From Catonia carolina (lineage: Eukaryota; Arthropoda; Insecta; Hemiptera; Achilidae): DNA of 64,000 bases. The translations under genes were made by a program, and so were the position numbers. Each line of letters starts with the position of its first letter. Within the stretch, counting starts at the first letter, position 1. A model generated the notes under the pieces. That model worked only from the letters and a program-made list of their open reading frames with translations. It did not search any database and had not been told where the DNA came from. The stretch spans positions 370,133,720 to 370,197,719 of the forward strand of contig JAQMRL010000001.1 in assembly GCA_035578175.1 (NCBI GenBank), given 5' to 3'. Below are positions 21,560 through 33,501 of this stretch, piece after piece.

Positions 21560-21985
21560 ATCTTGTCATTGTGCTCAGAATGAGAATCCTGCGATTTTAT
21601 CTCTTCTCTGATATGTTGTAAGGATGGAGGCGTGGACGCTCAAAACGATCCATTTAGAGAAGATACAGGCCTTTCAGATATGATTCTACCGCAGGATATG
21701 GCGAATTCTGTGGACAGACAGAATAACAAAGAGAGATGTGCTTGATACAATAGACAAAGAATGTGAGTTGGTTGAGACAGTGAAGAGGAGAATACGTTAA
21801 TATCTTGGACATGTGAGGTCCTAAATATCACATCTTACAATAATCAAGCAGGGGAAGGAAGGTAAAGGACAAGCGAAACGTTAGCAGCAGCAAATAAGTT
21901 TTGCAAAATTATGATTTCCGACTTACGCGATAGAAGAGGGACTTTAAGAAGAATAAGGTATACTAGAAAATCTACTTACTCCAAT
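21560..21985 (+). pseudogene. LINE RT C-terminal remnant
   Basis: The plus strand reads VEAWTLKTIHLEKIQAFQI, then RIWRILWTDRITKRDVLDTI, VETVKRRI and YLGHVRS. This is the standard EAWTL...EAFEMWCYRR...ISWTDR.TN.EVL...YLGH order. Stops at FYRR and before YLGH show decay. It is oriented opposite to the LINE at 20700. Confidence 0.72.
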
Positions 21986-22297
21986 GAGTAAGATGCGTTT
22001 TGTTGTGATAATCTTTTCAAACATCATAAGAACAATACCAGTTTCATTCCATTTTTCAGCTCTCCTATAAAATTTCAGGAGATGGAGTTATCTGGTTAAA
22101 CTCTTTTTAACTGGTTAATTACTTTAGTAGTCGTTTAAAGTTTAACGGATGAAGCATAAGCGGATAAAAAACATAAATGAATATGACACCACCGGCTTTT
22201 CTGGTCGCAATAAGTATCTTTGGAGGAGTTCTGTTTAACAGATTTTGACAAGAGCTAGTGACCATGAAAATTGATACCTAATAAAGTTAAACAAAAC

Positions 22298-22310
22298 AAT
22301 CGAATTATTA
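22298..22310. repeat. Target site duplication, left copy (LINE at 22311)
   Basis: AATCGAATTATTA, repeated exactly at 25358-25370. Confidence 0.85.
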
Positions 22311-25300
22311 TTTATTTATTTATTTATTTATTTAGATTGTTTAGACCCATTCAGGATCACATAGTCAATTATGAACTGTTGCCGCCATTCCTCTTGTTTC
22401 TCCAGTACTCTTTCATAAATTCGCGGTGTCTAACACGACGTTCATCCGTCCATTTTGCCCTAGGTCTCTTCGGCTTACCCTCTGATGCAACTTCCCAGGT
22501 GTGAATTTTATGCCTGAAGGTTTTACGGTCTTTGAGGTCTGAAGGTGTGATATTTGCATCTCTTAGATCGGATTGCACTTGCTTGATCCAGACGGTTGTA
22601 ATTTTGAGTTTCTGTGAGTTCATCAGAATCTTCTTCACAAGCCGAGAGTCATCCAGTCTCATTATATGATCATAAAATCTCAGCCGTCGTTTACGGAAAT
22701 CAACTTCAATGTTTGAGTATTTTTCCGTCACTGTGTGTGATTGTAGACGATATCCTTCATCTGTGAGTTTTGGGCCAAGAATTTTCCGAATGATTTTTCT
22801 CTCAGCTTTCTTAATATTCTCAAGATCCCCTTTAAAGTTGAGGTTCAAGGTCTCACTGGCATAAAGAGACTCAGGTTTAATGACAGTCGTGTAATGTCGA
22901 ATTTTGGTGTTTATGCTCATACATTTTTTGTTGTAGATGTTTGCAACTTTTCCATATGCTCTACGCATTTTCAGTTCACGTGTGTTTTGTGCTAGCCTTT
23001 CTGTACCTGTGGGTTCAATGATTTCACCTAGGTATTTAAAGTGATCCACCTTCTTTATGGTGCCATACTTCGTAACTAAACTCCGCGATGTAATGTGTTT
23101 TGTGGTCATGAATTCAGTTTTGGTGAACGATATTTGCAGTCCAACTTTTTCCGCACATTCTTTAAGGATCTCAATCTGGTGGATTGCCGTTTGCTCATCT
23201 CCAAAAAGAATTGCCAGATCATCAATAAAGGCTAGGCATGTGACGTTGATATTATCCTGTTGCCTACCTAGCTTGATGGGTTTCCATATGTTGTTTTTTC
23301 TAATTCTTTCTTCCATTCCTTAATGACTTTATCAAGAACAATGTTGAATAATAATGGAGAGAGTCCATCGCCCTGCCGAACACCCGTTTTGATGGAGAAA
23401 GGCTGAGATATTTCGCCAGCAAATTTGACTTTGGAGGTGGTGTCAGTCAGTGTCTGTTGGATGAGTCGGCTCGTTTTTGGGTCCAAATTGTTCTCTGCCA
23501 GTATATTAAAGAGAGATTGCCTGTCAATGGAATCAAATGCTTTACGGAAGCCAACAAATGTGCATATTGTTGGAAGATTTCTAATTGCTCGAAGTTTCAG
23601 TGTGGACTTGAGGTTGAAAATTTGTTCAATGCCTGATCTGTGCGGTCTGAATCCAGCTTGATATTCACCAATAAGGGGCTCAATCTGTTCTTGTGTGCGT
23701 TGTAGGAGACAAGCAGAGAGAATCTTATAAGGGACAGGAAGAATAGAGATTCCTCTATAATTATTCACATCAGATTTATCTCCTTTTTTGTGGAGAGGAT
23801 GAATGAGGGCACATTTCCATTCATCTGGTAATTTCTCAGTTTGCCAGATTTTCTGAATTATTTGAGTAATCTCTTGTAGTGACTGCGGTCCCAAACTTTT
23901 TAGCAACTCTGCAATAATTCCATCTTCTCCTAGCGTTTTCCCATTCTTGAGTCTTTTGATATGTTTGTGGATTTCTTCTTGTGTTGGTGGATCAGCATTG
24001 GGTTTAGTATGTTCTGGAACAGTGTATTCAAATCGCTCAAGTGGTTCAGGGCAATTGAGAAGTTCAGAAAAGTAGCACGCTAGTTCTTTACAATTATCTT
24101 GATTGGTAAGTGCAAGTCTTCCATCTTTTTCCTGAAAGTCAAATTTTGTGCTGAGTAACCTTTAATTGTGTTTGCAAAAGTTCTGTAAAAGTTTCGGCTA
24201 TTGTAATTTCTGAAATTTACTTCAATCGTTTGAAGTTGTTCATTGACGTAGTTGCGTTTAGTTCTCCTGATGGTTCTACTTGCCTGTTTACGGATATCAA
24301 GGAAGTGTTGTAAGTTTTCCGGGGACTTCTGACTGTTGTACTTTTGAAATGCAAGACGGCGCTCACCGATAGCTTGATCACAATTGGAATCACTTCTAAG
24401 TGGGATCAGCTCTTTTGCTTTTGTTATAATTTTGTTGCGGACGTCAGTCCAGTTGTTAGCAGGTTCCCTATCCCATTCTTCTGTAATATTTGTTTCTTGA
24501 ATCTTAGATATATCAAATTTTTGTATGTGAGTTTTTTTGTGTTGAACTCTTCTTGGAGAGAATTTTATTTTGACTCTTGTGAGATAGTGGTCCGAATCAA
24601 TGTTTGCCCCTCGTCGAACCTGAATATCATGGATGGTCCTGTAGTGAGCATGAGAGATGGTCACATGATCGATCTGGTACTCACCAAGATGTTGAATGGG
24701 GGATCGCCATGTTTTCTGTTTGTGTGCAGGTTTTCTGAAATGAGTAGACATCACTTTAAGATTGAATTGTTGGCATATGTCAATCAGATGTGTACCATTG
24801 GTGTTTGTGTTCTGGTGTGCAGAATTTTTCCCAATTATCTTCCGATATACCTTTTCTTTGCCAAGTTGAGCATTGAAGTCTCCCAACAGTATTTTCACAT
24901 CATCCTGGTGAATTCTGCTCATGATCTCCTCAAGTCTCCCCCAAAATCTCTCAACGGCTTCAGGATTCTTCTTGTTATCAATGTTAGTGGGGGCATGTGC
25001 ATTGATAAGTGTATACTTTTTATTAGCACTCTGGATGCGCATTGTCATAAGTCTATTGTTAACAGGAGTGACATCTTTAACAGAGTTCATGATGGATTTA
25101 TGTACAAGAAAAGCCATTCCAAAGATTGGTGCACCGTTTGCAACTGTCCGTTGTGTTTCACTTTTAAAAATGCGGTAATTTCCATAGTCCACAGTCTCAC
25201 TGTCAGTCAGTCGTGTCTCTTGAAGAGCAAGGATGCGAATTTTCTGCTGGTCAATCTCTTGTGTGAGGTTATACAGTTTTCCAGTTTGGATTAATGTATT

Positions 25301-25357
25301 GATTTTCAGTGTTCCTATGAATGTTCCTTTGAATGGTGTTCTATGAATGGTCCTATG
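22311..25357 (-). mobile_element. Nearly complete RTE-like LINE (endonuclease plus RT)
   Basis: A 3.05-kb minus-strand element bounded by a 13-bp target duplication, with an (AAAT)n 3' tail at 22311-22335. Coding begins near 25340: GTLKINTLIQ and LALQETRLTDSET precede the endonuclease body, with LLGDFNAQLG and NIDSDHYLT as catalytic landmarks. The RT follows: NGKTLGEDGIIAELLK, KKGDKSDVNNYRGISILP, motif A TFVGFRKAFDS (Gly where the catalytic Asp should be), motif B GVRQGDGLSPLLFN, and motif C AFIDDLAIL (Ile for the usual Ala). Two frameshifts, at about 24130-24150 and 23270-23316, split the single frame into three. Length, single-frame design, short 3' UTR and short-repeat tail fit the RTE clade. 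The lost motif A Asp and frameshifts make it inactive. Confidence 0.9.
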
Positions 25358-25391
25358 AATCGAATTATTATTATTAATATTATTATTATTA

Positions 25392-25484
<93 letters not shown>
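25358..25484. repeat. Target duplication and (TTA)n microsatellite
   Basis: The right copy of the LINE target duplication (25358-25370) leads directly into about 110 bp of nearly pure TTA repeats ending at 25484. The LINE seems to have inserted at the edge of this microsatellite. Confidence 0.9.
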
Positions 25485-25485
<1 letters not shown>

Positions 25486-26872
25486 GGAAAATTAAGGAGG
25501 TACAAAAATGGTAAGAAAAATTTCAATATATTTTGCAATTTCTATAGCTTAAATGTTTGAATTTAATGATTATTTTATTATTCAAAATATGCACGGTTAC
25601 GTCAGTACAGTACCCGTGAAGAAACGTTACGTACTAACAAAGAAATGGGACTTTGTTAATCATTGTCAAAAGTAAAATTTCGGCTAGAAATGCGACTTTG
25701 TTAATCATGTCAAAAGGAAACTTTGGCTAAACAACTGTAAAAATAATGCCTTACAAAAATTTACATCTGACAAAAAAGCTTGTAGTAAGAAAAGTCTTTT
25801 TTGAATTGACTGCTTAGCTGTTTATTATGACGTGTAATTACGCGTAGTTTTTATAACGGTTTTTAACTTTTTGGTAAGAGAAGCGTGTTGTTGTAGGGTA
25901 CAAAATAACTTGAATTTTCTGCAAATTTAATTTTTTTTTTAATGAGCTAGCATTAGAAAGTAAACAACTTTAGTTCAAATTGATATAAATATTATTTAAT
26001 CATACTTTCATGAATCATGAATTTCCAGATATATGATCTGGAGTATTTAGTTTTCTGCAAAAACCAATGTCAAATTTATTAAAAATAAAAACTAATTAAA
26101 AACTTCAAAATGTTTTAAAAATTAATTTTTTTTTAATTTAAGAAAAATAAATATTATATATCATGAATATTTTTTAATTTAAAAATAATCAGTAAAATAT
26201 CACAAACTGATTTACTTACTTTGAGCTTAGTTAATCTGTAATAAAATATTAGCTGTAACTACCGAGGGAAAAAATTTATATTTTTGAGGGAATATCCCCT
26301 CAATAAAAATCAACAAAAATCCAGACGCACCTGAATTAACTGACAGATACGTTCAAAAAGTTTAAATTAAAGAGCTAAAAAAATGAGATATCTAGATATT
26401 TCCGTACACAGTTTTAATAGAATGAATGTGTCAACGAAGAACGTAGATTCTAGACCACTGTCAAAAAGTAACGAATTTTACAGATACCATCTTGACGACC
26501 AGAGCTACATTTCAACGTGAAACGTATATTTTTCATGTTGCTACTTAAACTAAATTGGAACTTTCAGATGTAAAACTCACGATACAACAAAACCATTAGT
26601 AGTTATCAGTTAAATACTTAAACATTGATCGATACGTTTACAAGCAATTATTGACGCATTATAGTTTATCACACAATAAAACAGTTTTTTTAATGATTGT
26701 TTTTAATATGAGAAATGATTCCGTGAATAATTTTTAAAGCTTTAGGATTTTACATTTCTTCCTATAAATATGTAACACTATAGGGCAGATTTTGCATAAA
26801 TTTCCTACAATTAAAGTCCTACAATTTCATTTTTTTGATAACTAAAATCAAATTATTTATTATCCTAAGTCA
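25485..26872. other. AT-rich stretch without a recognised gene
   Basis: AT-rich DNA with no recognisable coding, tRNA-like or terminal-repeat signal. Confidence 0.4.
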
Positions 26873-26972
26873 CTGCCCATAACAGACAGGTGGAGTGTCA
26901 ATTTATTTACACTCAATCTGTTCGTTACAGGGCTAAATAAACAGTTCTGTTTCTTATCACAAGGTCAGCCAA
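26873..26972 (+). repeat. SINE-like repeat family A, copy 3 (truncated)
   Basis: Starts CTGCCCATAACAGACAGGTG and matches the first 100 bp of the family (TTTACACTCAATCTG, TTCTTATCACAAGGTCAGCC). It breaks off at CCAATTAA, where the piggyBac-type remnant begins. Confidence 0.78.
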
Positions 26973-27485
26973 TTAACAGGTTGACTCCCATGAGGCATTT
27001 ATACGTCTCTCACCAGATCTGTAAAATTTACTTTTGAGAGACTGATCTATCTCTCACGTAATAGTGTTTTTAATAGAATTGTGAGACGGATTGGACGCTC
27101 GTTTGCATTGAATCATATACTGAGCTGTTAGAAATGAGTTCAAAAAACATTTCCCCAGTCATGGTTCCTGATTTACTTGATCCAATCGAATCAAAAATGA
27201 GTCTGTGAAACTTGGTAGCTTATTTTTACTATTACATAATATTGAGTATTATTATAGCCAATTATTGCATTATTAATGATTTTTAATAACATTGTAGGCC
27301 TATAATGAAAAATCATTTCATTTAACTTATGTTTTTATGGTTTTTATATTCCAATATTTTTTGCATTGTAAAAGTTGACTCTGGTCAGTGCCTCTATGTT
27401 GACAACTGGTACTCAGGTTTACCACTCACCAAACAACTGCTTGATAGTCATTATCAATATTTATGTAGTTTTATTGGAAAATAGC
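26973..27485 (+). pseudogene. Internally deleted piggyBac-type element
   Basis: At TTAA (26973-26976) the SINE stops and CAGGTTGACTCCCATGAGGC begins, a plausible piggyBac terminus. An ATG frame at 27133-27207 gives MSSKNISPVMVPDLLDPIES, which could be the acidic N-terminus. At 27374-27483 the frame reads VDSGQCLYVDNWYSGLPLTK and QLLDSHYQYLCSFIGK before a stop. Here VDNWY matches the DN.Y block that carries the third catalytic Asp of piggyBac transposases. The central coding region and the 3' end are missing. Sequence divergence from the 10468 fragment cannot be judged because they cover different parts. Confidence 0.66.
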
Positions 27486-27582
27486 CCAAAGTAAATTAGT
27501 ATTAAAAAAATACATAATATTTCATAAAAATACATGTAAAGTTACAGTGATGCACACACATCAGTCTTTCACAGTAAATTTA

Positions 27583-27690
27583 AACGCTAAGTTTAGCAGT
27601 AATTAGCGATTTTCTGGTTTTTTTTCATGAAAACGTGTAAAAATCGATATTTTAAGATTTCAGCCTTAGTATGCACTAAAGTGATCGAAT
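27583..27690 (+). repeat. Family C repeat, internal fragment
   Basis: CGCTAAGTTTAGCAGTAATT, GCGATTTTCTGG and TTCAGCCTTAGTATGCA match the 31490-31545 and 59030-59120 parts of the full copies. Confidence 0.65.
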
Positions 27691-29180
27691 GTGGATATAA
27701 AATGGTAGTAATAATAATAAAAATAATAAAACAAAAACGTAACATGTAAGTTTCATTTCTTCTCTTCTTTGTACAAAATATGCTTAATCAATGATTCAAA
27801 AACAATTTCCAGATACTCCTACTAATAAATTTTTTACAATTTCAGAACTACTTATCAACTGTTACAACTTTAAATTTTGTTTTTATGTATGTACAATTAA
27901 TTTGTAACAATATAAAGAATTTTGTTAAATTAGATTTGTACAAAAGAATCTAAACCATGTAAAAAGCAGTAATAAATTAAAGCGTGGTTTTAATAATACA
28001 TCCTGTTCTTCGTATTTCGTAAAAGAGAAATAATAACTACAGATTTGAGTAAATTTACTTTTAAGTACAACTGATAATTTTATATTTTTTAATTAACTTT
28101 CATTTTCCCCTTAATAATACGAGTTTATGAGCATTTCAACAGAACAGAAATTACTTTTCTAGCCTTAATGAAATTTCATTTACATTCTGATTTTAAATTA
28201 AAAGTGGCGTGTTATTAACACGCTGTTTAGAAATGGAATATGTTTTATTTAATTTTTTTAATAACTGTATACAGAATATAATTTTTCTCTGTTAAAAAAT
28301 ACAAAAACATTTCTTGGAAACTTTTTCTGTTATTACGGTAACTAATGGACATATTTGAAATGAGACGTTAGATTGTCGATCAGTAAAACATAATACAAAT
28401 TAAGTTACTTTACCTGAGTACATCTACTATTTTTTTTTTTTTCAAGAATCAATCCAAGTGGATTGCCCGAAAATTATTTTAGGAAAATTTTAGTTTCGAT
28501 TTCTTATATTTTTCTGAGTTTTATTCCTTTGTTATTCGCCAGACTTTTTAAATATTTCAAACATTTATTTTCTCCTTTATCGGAAAATTTCGATTCTCCA
28601 TGTGAAGTTGATTTTTTAACCTCCGCAGGATTTTTTACCCTAAAAAATCCGGAACGAAATTTTCCTTGGTCAGCGCATTCCGAATCCTTGAATTCTAATT
28701 TTTGAAATCCCTGTTTTTTTTAGTTGAAAGTCCTTTTGTTGAGATCGTAGCAGTTATCTGAGATCTGTTTTTTTAATATTTTGTTGTACATTCTTTCCAT
28801 TCGGGCTTATTTCTATAATCATTAAGTATTATTAGATACAAAATATTTAATTAGACGCATTACGTGCGATAGTTCAGTTTCGTTCACTATTCAGAACGAT
28901 TGCAAGGTGCGCTTAAAGAAATTTTCTCTTCAAAAATTGATTCTAAATTATAAATATGGAAGAACTTTTGATTGCCTAATATAGATTTTCATAAAGGTTT
29001 AACATGTAGTTACAAACATGAAAGATATCGGACAATTCATTAAAAAATGGGAGTCTTGTAACTTCGATGAAATTTTTCCCACTAGATTTTTGTTACACAG
29101 CACCTTCATCTACTAAGCTCTTCAATTCTTACTTTTATAACTTCCTAAAATAAATGCACGCTTAATCTCGCCACCACCTC
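27691..29180. other. AT-rich stretch without a recognised gene
   Basis: About 1.5 kb with short random-looking frames only. The plus-strand frame at 28463-28705 is rich in F, L and S and has no motif; its start is an alternative codon. Confidence 0.4.
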
Positions 29181-29439
29181 TTTTAGTTAACAACTGTAAT
29201 ACCGGGCGCTCGGCCACACCAAATGAGAAAAATCACTATTATTCATCGATGATTTGGAAGAACAAGATGTTTCCGCTACAAAACGAAACGTCACAGCTAC
29301 CTCAACCGTCATCGCTGCTCGCGACAGACCCCGTAAGGATCGCTAGCCTGTTTTCCCCTGAATAGCAATATAAAAACACCTCTTTAATTGGGTGCAAAAA
29401 CCCCACTCTTATTGTTGTCCTTATTGGTGTTTGCTATCA

Positions 29440-29530
29440 TAACATGACATGACATAGCGAACATAACAGAACATACCATGACAAAACATAAAATAACATG
29501 ACACGTAACCTGACGTAACATGACATGGTT
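29440..29530. repeat. ACATGACATAAC-type short tandem repeats
   Basis: Irregular tandem repeats built from ACATGAC and ACATAAC units lead into the GC-rich block that follows. Confidence 0.65.
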
Positions 29531-29599
29531 TTGAAATTTCTGACATTGATATGGCAAAAAAATACATTTCTAAACCTGTCACCGCCACCCCTTCTAATT

Positions 29600-30110
29600 A
29601 ATCATTTACTGTGTTGTCAGCCTTCAGTACTTCTCCCGGCCCTTGTTGGCGCAGCAGACCCTTTGGCGGCGTACCAACAAACCCTTCGGCTGCATACCGA
29701 CAGATGGTTTTTTCTCTAAGGCCGAGCGAGTAACCACCCCCTACCACAGCGCTCTCAGTGACTATTGAAGCGCACTGCACTGAGCCGCTCGTCATTATGC
29801 TCTACATCTCCGAGGAAGATCGACCGACTGACTATATCCACGAGATAAGAAGGAAGATGCTCTGGGACTTGCAGCAGCCGCCGCCGCAGCTGTCGCAGCC
29901 GCAGCCACGCGCTGCGTACACCGGTCTCCTTCGAGACCAGAACAACGGTCCTTCTCAGGACCAACTCGTGAAGGTTTACACCGGCCCTTTTCAGGCAGGA
30001 CCATCAACCAGATTTGTCCGCCCCGGCGGACACACACATAAACGGCCCTTTCCAGGGCCACCAAACAGTTAAGGTTTCAACTTGCCACTTAATATCGCCA
30101 TCCGGTGACA
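29600..30110 (+). other. GC-rich block with histone-type stem-loops
   Basis: A GC-rich block in AT-rich DNA. A TTGGCGCAGCAGACC stretch near 29647 resembles a retroviral-type primer binding site. An open frame at 29758-30072 encodes MLYISEEDRPTDYIHEIRRK followed by a Q/P-rich run (DLQQPPPQLSQPQPRAAY), then repeated GPFQ/GPPN-like units. I recognise no domain; a gag-like leader of a truncated LTR element is possible. Overlapping the 3' part are short hairpins, described separately. No second LTR, protease or RT is present, so the element assignment is only inference. Confidence 0.4.
29923..30059 (+). promoter_or_regulatory. Cluster of histone mRNA 3' stem-loop-like hairpins
   Basis: GGTCCTTCTCAGGACC (29947-29962) and GGCCCTTTCCAGGGCC (30044-30059) both fit the histone 3' stem-loop consensus: a 6-bp stem, a four-base loop without G, and T before and A after the loop. 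The second is followed by ACCA. GGCCCTTTTCAGG at 29983-29995 has the classic loop but a broken right arm. GGTCTC-CTTC-GAGACC (29923-29938) is a similar hairpin outside the consensus, and TGTCCGCC/GGCGGACA (30015-30032) is an 8-bp inverted repeat. No histone coding sequence lies upstream. Whether they act in 3' end processing is unknown. Confidence 0.5.
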
Positions 30111-30119
30111 AACCTTATA

Positions 30120-30957
30120 GAAACTTACCTTTATTATTTTTACTAAAACCAAATATTTAATCAGTGGACAAAATCATATAGATTATTTCATGTGTAAATG
30201 AATTCAGGAGAATTTCATTCTTTGCCTATAATTTCTCTTGTAATTTTGAAACATATTTATAAATATTTGCTGATATAAAATTAAAATAATTTAATGGGAC
30301 CTAATTTTAACTTAAAAAACAGTAATTTATTAACCGGAAAATCTACAGCTTTGTTGATAAATAACATACACAGTATAACTGTTGTAATAACAAACCTTGT
30401 GTTCTCAAATGGTTACTCTACTTCGCTACCTTAGGTGATGTCACATTTTATTACTGATCTGACGTAGATGCAAGATTGGTTTTGAAATTTGACTATCAAA
30501 ATTTCAATGTAAAAATGTGGATAGTAAAGGTAAATATATATATACATATATATTGATTCGTAGGAGGATATAAGGGTAGGATCTTAGGTTCACTTGTTTT
30601 TATTCATCAGGATCTTGTTTTACTACCACAAAGCTACATGTTTCCGCCAGTACACCTTATTTAGCGCTTTTTTATTTTAGCGTTTTTTTATTTAGCGGGT
30701 TTTTTATTTAGCGCTTTCCCGTTAGGTGGTATATGACTTTTTATACTCTACACATTTTACGTTTATCCGCTTAGCAGTTTAGAACAGAATTCGTTAAAAT
30801 TTTAGAATACTGTTTTTTACAATCGCGGCTGCCTTGATTTATAAAAATGATTACTCAGCGAAAAAACCATTATCTGGATTTTTTATTGCTCGCGTTACAT
30901 ATTCCTACAATTTTGGAAGTAAACTGAAAGAGTTATTAGGCTTCTAATTGTAATCTT
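30120..30957. other. AT-rich stretch without a recognised gene
   Basis: No gene seen. A short TATTTAGCG(C/G)(T/G)TTT tandem is present near 30657-30720. Confidence 0.4.
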
Positions 30958-31828
30958 CTTTTTACTTTCTCTTGCCTACATGAGTATACACGAAGGAAAG
31001 TATTGTGTTCAAGTCAATTTTTCGATATTGAGTTTTCACCAGATAACGTTTTCAGACCCCTTGAACCCAAAAAAACATGTTTTTAGCGATTCTTCTGTGT
31101 GCGTGTATACAAAATATCTCAAGAACGGAACATCGCACGAAAATGAAACTTAAAACGTAAGTAAGGTACGACTAGACCCGACACGAACATTTTCGTCAAA
31201 ATTCGTCACACGGAAGTAGTAGTTTATTCGTGTTGTTTTTCACTTTTTGTGTTTTTCTAGAAAATGGCTCCTATGGTATCACCTCATTTACTACACTTTT
31301 TATGCTCGACAAGACAGGGTAGGCGCCATATTTGCTGAAATTCTTGGTAAGGCTGTGCTCTCGTAGAAAAAAATGTTTTTTTTTCAAGATTGCGGCCTTA
31401 ATATGCATTTTAGGGAAAAAGTGTATATTCAAAATTGTAGAAAATGTAAAAACCTACAACTTTTATTGTAAACATTTTTGTTGCACACCACTTAGTTTAG
31501 CAGTTATGGATTTTTTAATATTTCAGCCTTAGTATGCATTTTACGAAAAAAGTGTATATAGTCAAATTTATAGGGAATTAAAAGATCTACATTTTTTATT
31601 TAGAGCATTTTCTCTACAGAGCCAAGTTTAGGGTGAAAGAGTGATTTTACGTATTTTTAAGCCATACTGAGGTTGATTTTCATTTTGTCTTTTATTCATG
31701 ATTAAAATGGGTTATGTTTTTTGAGGTTAGTTTTTTTTATAATTTTTTGTTACTAATATTAGGTTATATTGTTCATTATTTGCATTGGCAAGAGATAGTC
31801 GTGTGAGTGTTTCATACCAGGTTTTGTA
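30958..31828 (+). repeat. Family C repeat, full-length copy 1
   Basis: About 870 bp. It begins TTTTTACTTTCTCTTGCC and ends GCATTGGCAAGAGATAGTC plus a GTGTGAGTGTTTCA tail. ACTTTCTCTTGCC near the start and GGCAAGAGA(A/T)AGT near the end are inverted copies, which suggests a terminal or subterminal inverted repeat. Interior landmarks are GTTTTCACCAGAT, TTTTTAGCGATT, AAAATATCTCAAGAACGGAA and the TTTAGCAGTTAT and CAGCCTTAGTATGCA blocks. Small open frames in it are not shared between copies, so the family is non-coding. Confidence 0.82.
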
Positions 31829-33501
31829 ACTCTCATTTAACCCGATTTTTAGAATTACCACTCCTCTGTAAATTAAATAATGGTCACTAGCAAATTGCGC
31901 CAGTCAAAATTACTCAAAAAAATATCAACTTCATTTCAATACTTGATAAAATATACGTATACTACTAAAGGTATAAATGTGTATTTATATATTCAGTACG
32001 AACTACAAAATGAGATTTGAATCACACACTTAAATAATGTGGCCATTTACACTTTTGTACAATTTAATCGACTTTCAACGATTAAATCGAAATAACTACA
32101 GATTATTTAAATAGTAACAAAACTAGGAGTTTTATAGGCATGAAGTTCTTTCATAGACTTTAGACTTTATATAGATGAAATTCTCTACTGGGGATTTCTT
32201 CATTCAAGACAGATTATTTAGATACTGAATAAATTATATATTTTGCTACTATAAAAATTAGAGTGATTGAAGACTAAGAAGCTCTTATATTTAATTTATG
32301 GCTAAAATCTATAAAATGTTAAAAATTTTAATCGTTGAAAAACTCAGAATTGCAATCCAAACATAACGTATTTCCTAGTAAACACAATGCTGATCGGATT
32401 CTACATAAAAAGAAAAATGTGCAAATATAAACTTGTCAATAAAACAGACTTTTGCGGTTAGCTGAATAAATAAATTTTCTATTCAGTCAACAATGTAAAG
32501 AAGTGTTATATTTGTGCCTGTAAATAAATATTTGCATTGAGTTACAATGTCTAAAAAATGATGAAAATAAGATTCATCTGAAAACCAAATAATAAACAAC
32601 ATATACAAACTAAAGTGAGATTGTAAAGTACTGTGAGAAGTTTATAAGATAGGGAAATGTCAGATGTTGAAGAGTTAACGTTCTCCTTTGGGAATTGATG
32701 TTTCATCTGCTCCAGCCATAGGTTTACTATCGAATAGAATGTAATAACAGTTGTGAAGAAGAAAATGTTGAGATGTTGAATTACAAATCTCGAGAGAATT
32801 TTACAAGTAATCTTTAAGGTTCTATCTTCATTATGTAACCACTTTCTTTAGTACATCAATAGTTTAACAAAAATAAGATGTTTTCATGTTTAATAAATAG
32901 CATGAGCTGCTTTATTACTTATCATTTCTTATAAATTATTTATTTATTTGAAACCGTTAACCTTATTTTCTTTTCCACAATAAATTTAAATGGTAAAGCT
33001 TCACTGGGCTGTGATTTTCGTATTCGTTGAATTGGTAGTGCCAATCTTTTTCTCAGATTAGATGTTCCAGTGTCTTCCTCTTTACGGTTTTATTGCTTCT
33101 TATCATCCTCTATAATCCTTAGATCCCCCATTCTTGCCACGTGTTTTTTTCTGCTCGTCTTTCCTTCTATGTTTGTTGGATTGCCAAATCCTTCGACTTG
33201 CATTTACTACTGTATATCTTCACTAAACTTATTACGAGCCTTCTGAGTAAAACCACTATAGAAAGGGTCCTTACTTTTGTAGTAATTTCCTGACTTTTAT
33301 TTGGGAGAATTTTTCAGAAGAGAGAGTTGAAATTTTATAGTTTCCGTGCATTTTATAAAAAACCATTTAAGATATATTAGCGTTGTATTAGACATGCAAT
33401 AAAGAATTTGGTTAAATTTCCAATATAAACAACCCAATTACAATTCCACAACTTGCATTTTTTTGTAACTGTATTTCTTTTACAATCAGTTTATAAATAT
33501 A
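31829..33501. other. AT-rich stretch without a recognised gene
   Basis: No confident feature. The 33000-33260 part is less AT-rich and weakly LINE-like on the minus strand, but below what I would annotate. Confidence 0.4.

Noticed and set aside
24344..25294. 316-codon plus-strand open frame
   Set aside because: It lies wholly antisense to the endonuclease of the minus-strand LINE, which has clear motifs. The plus-strand translation has no domain.
25371..25484. Regular short repeats that could suggest an array
   Set aside because: It is a plain (TTA)n microsatellite. No CRISPR-like repeat-spacer structure occurs anywhere in the window, and none is expected in an insect.
29758..30064. Overlapping minus-strand Ala/Arg-rich frames in the GC-rich block
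   Set aside because: High G+C suppresses stops on both strands. The poly-Ala run is only the antisense of the Q/P-rich repeats.
33000..33260. Possible LINE 3' remnant on the minus strand
   Set aside because: Basic, K/R-rich translated pieces resemble LINE ends, but no specific block (YGSE, LGH, HLDRRL) could be found.
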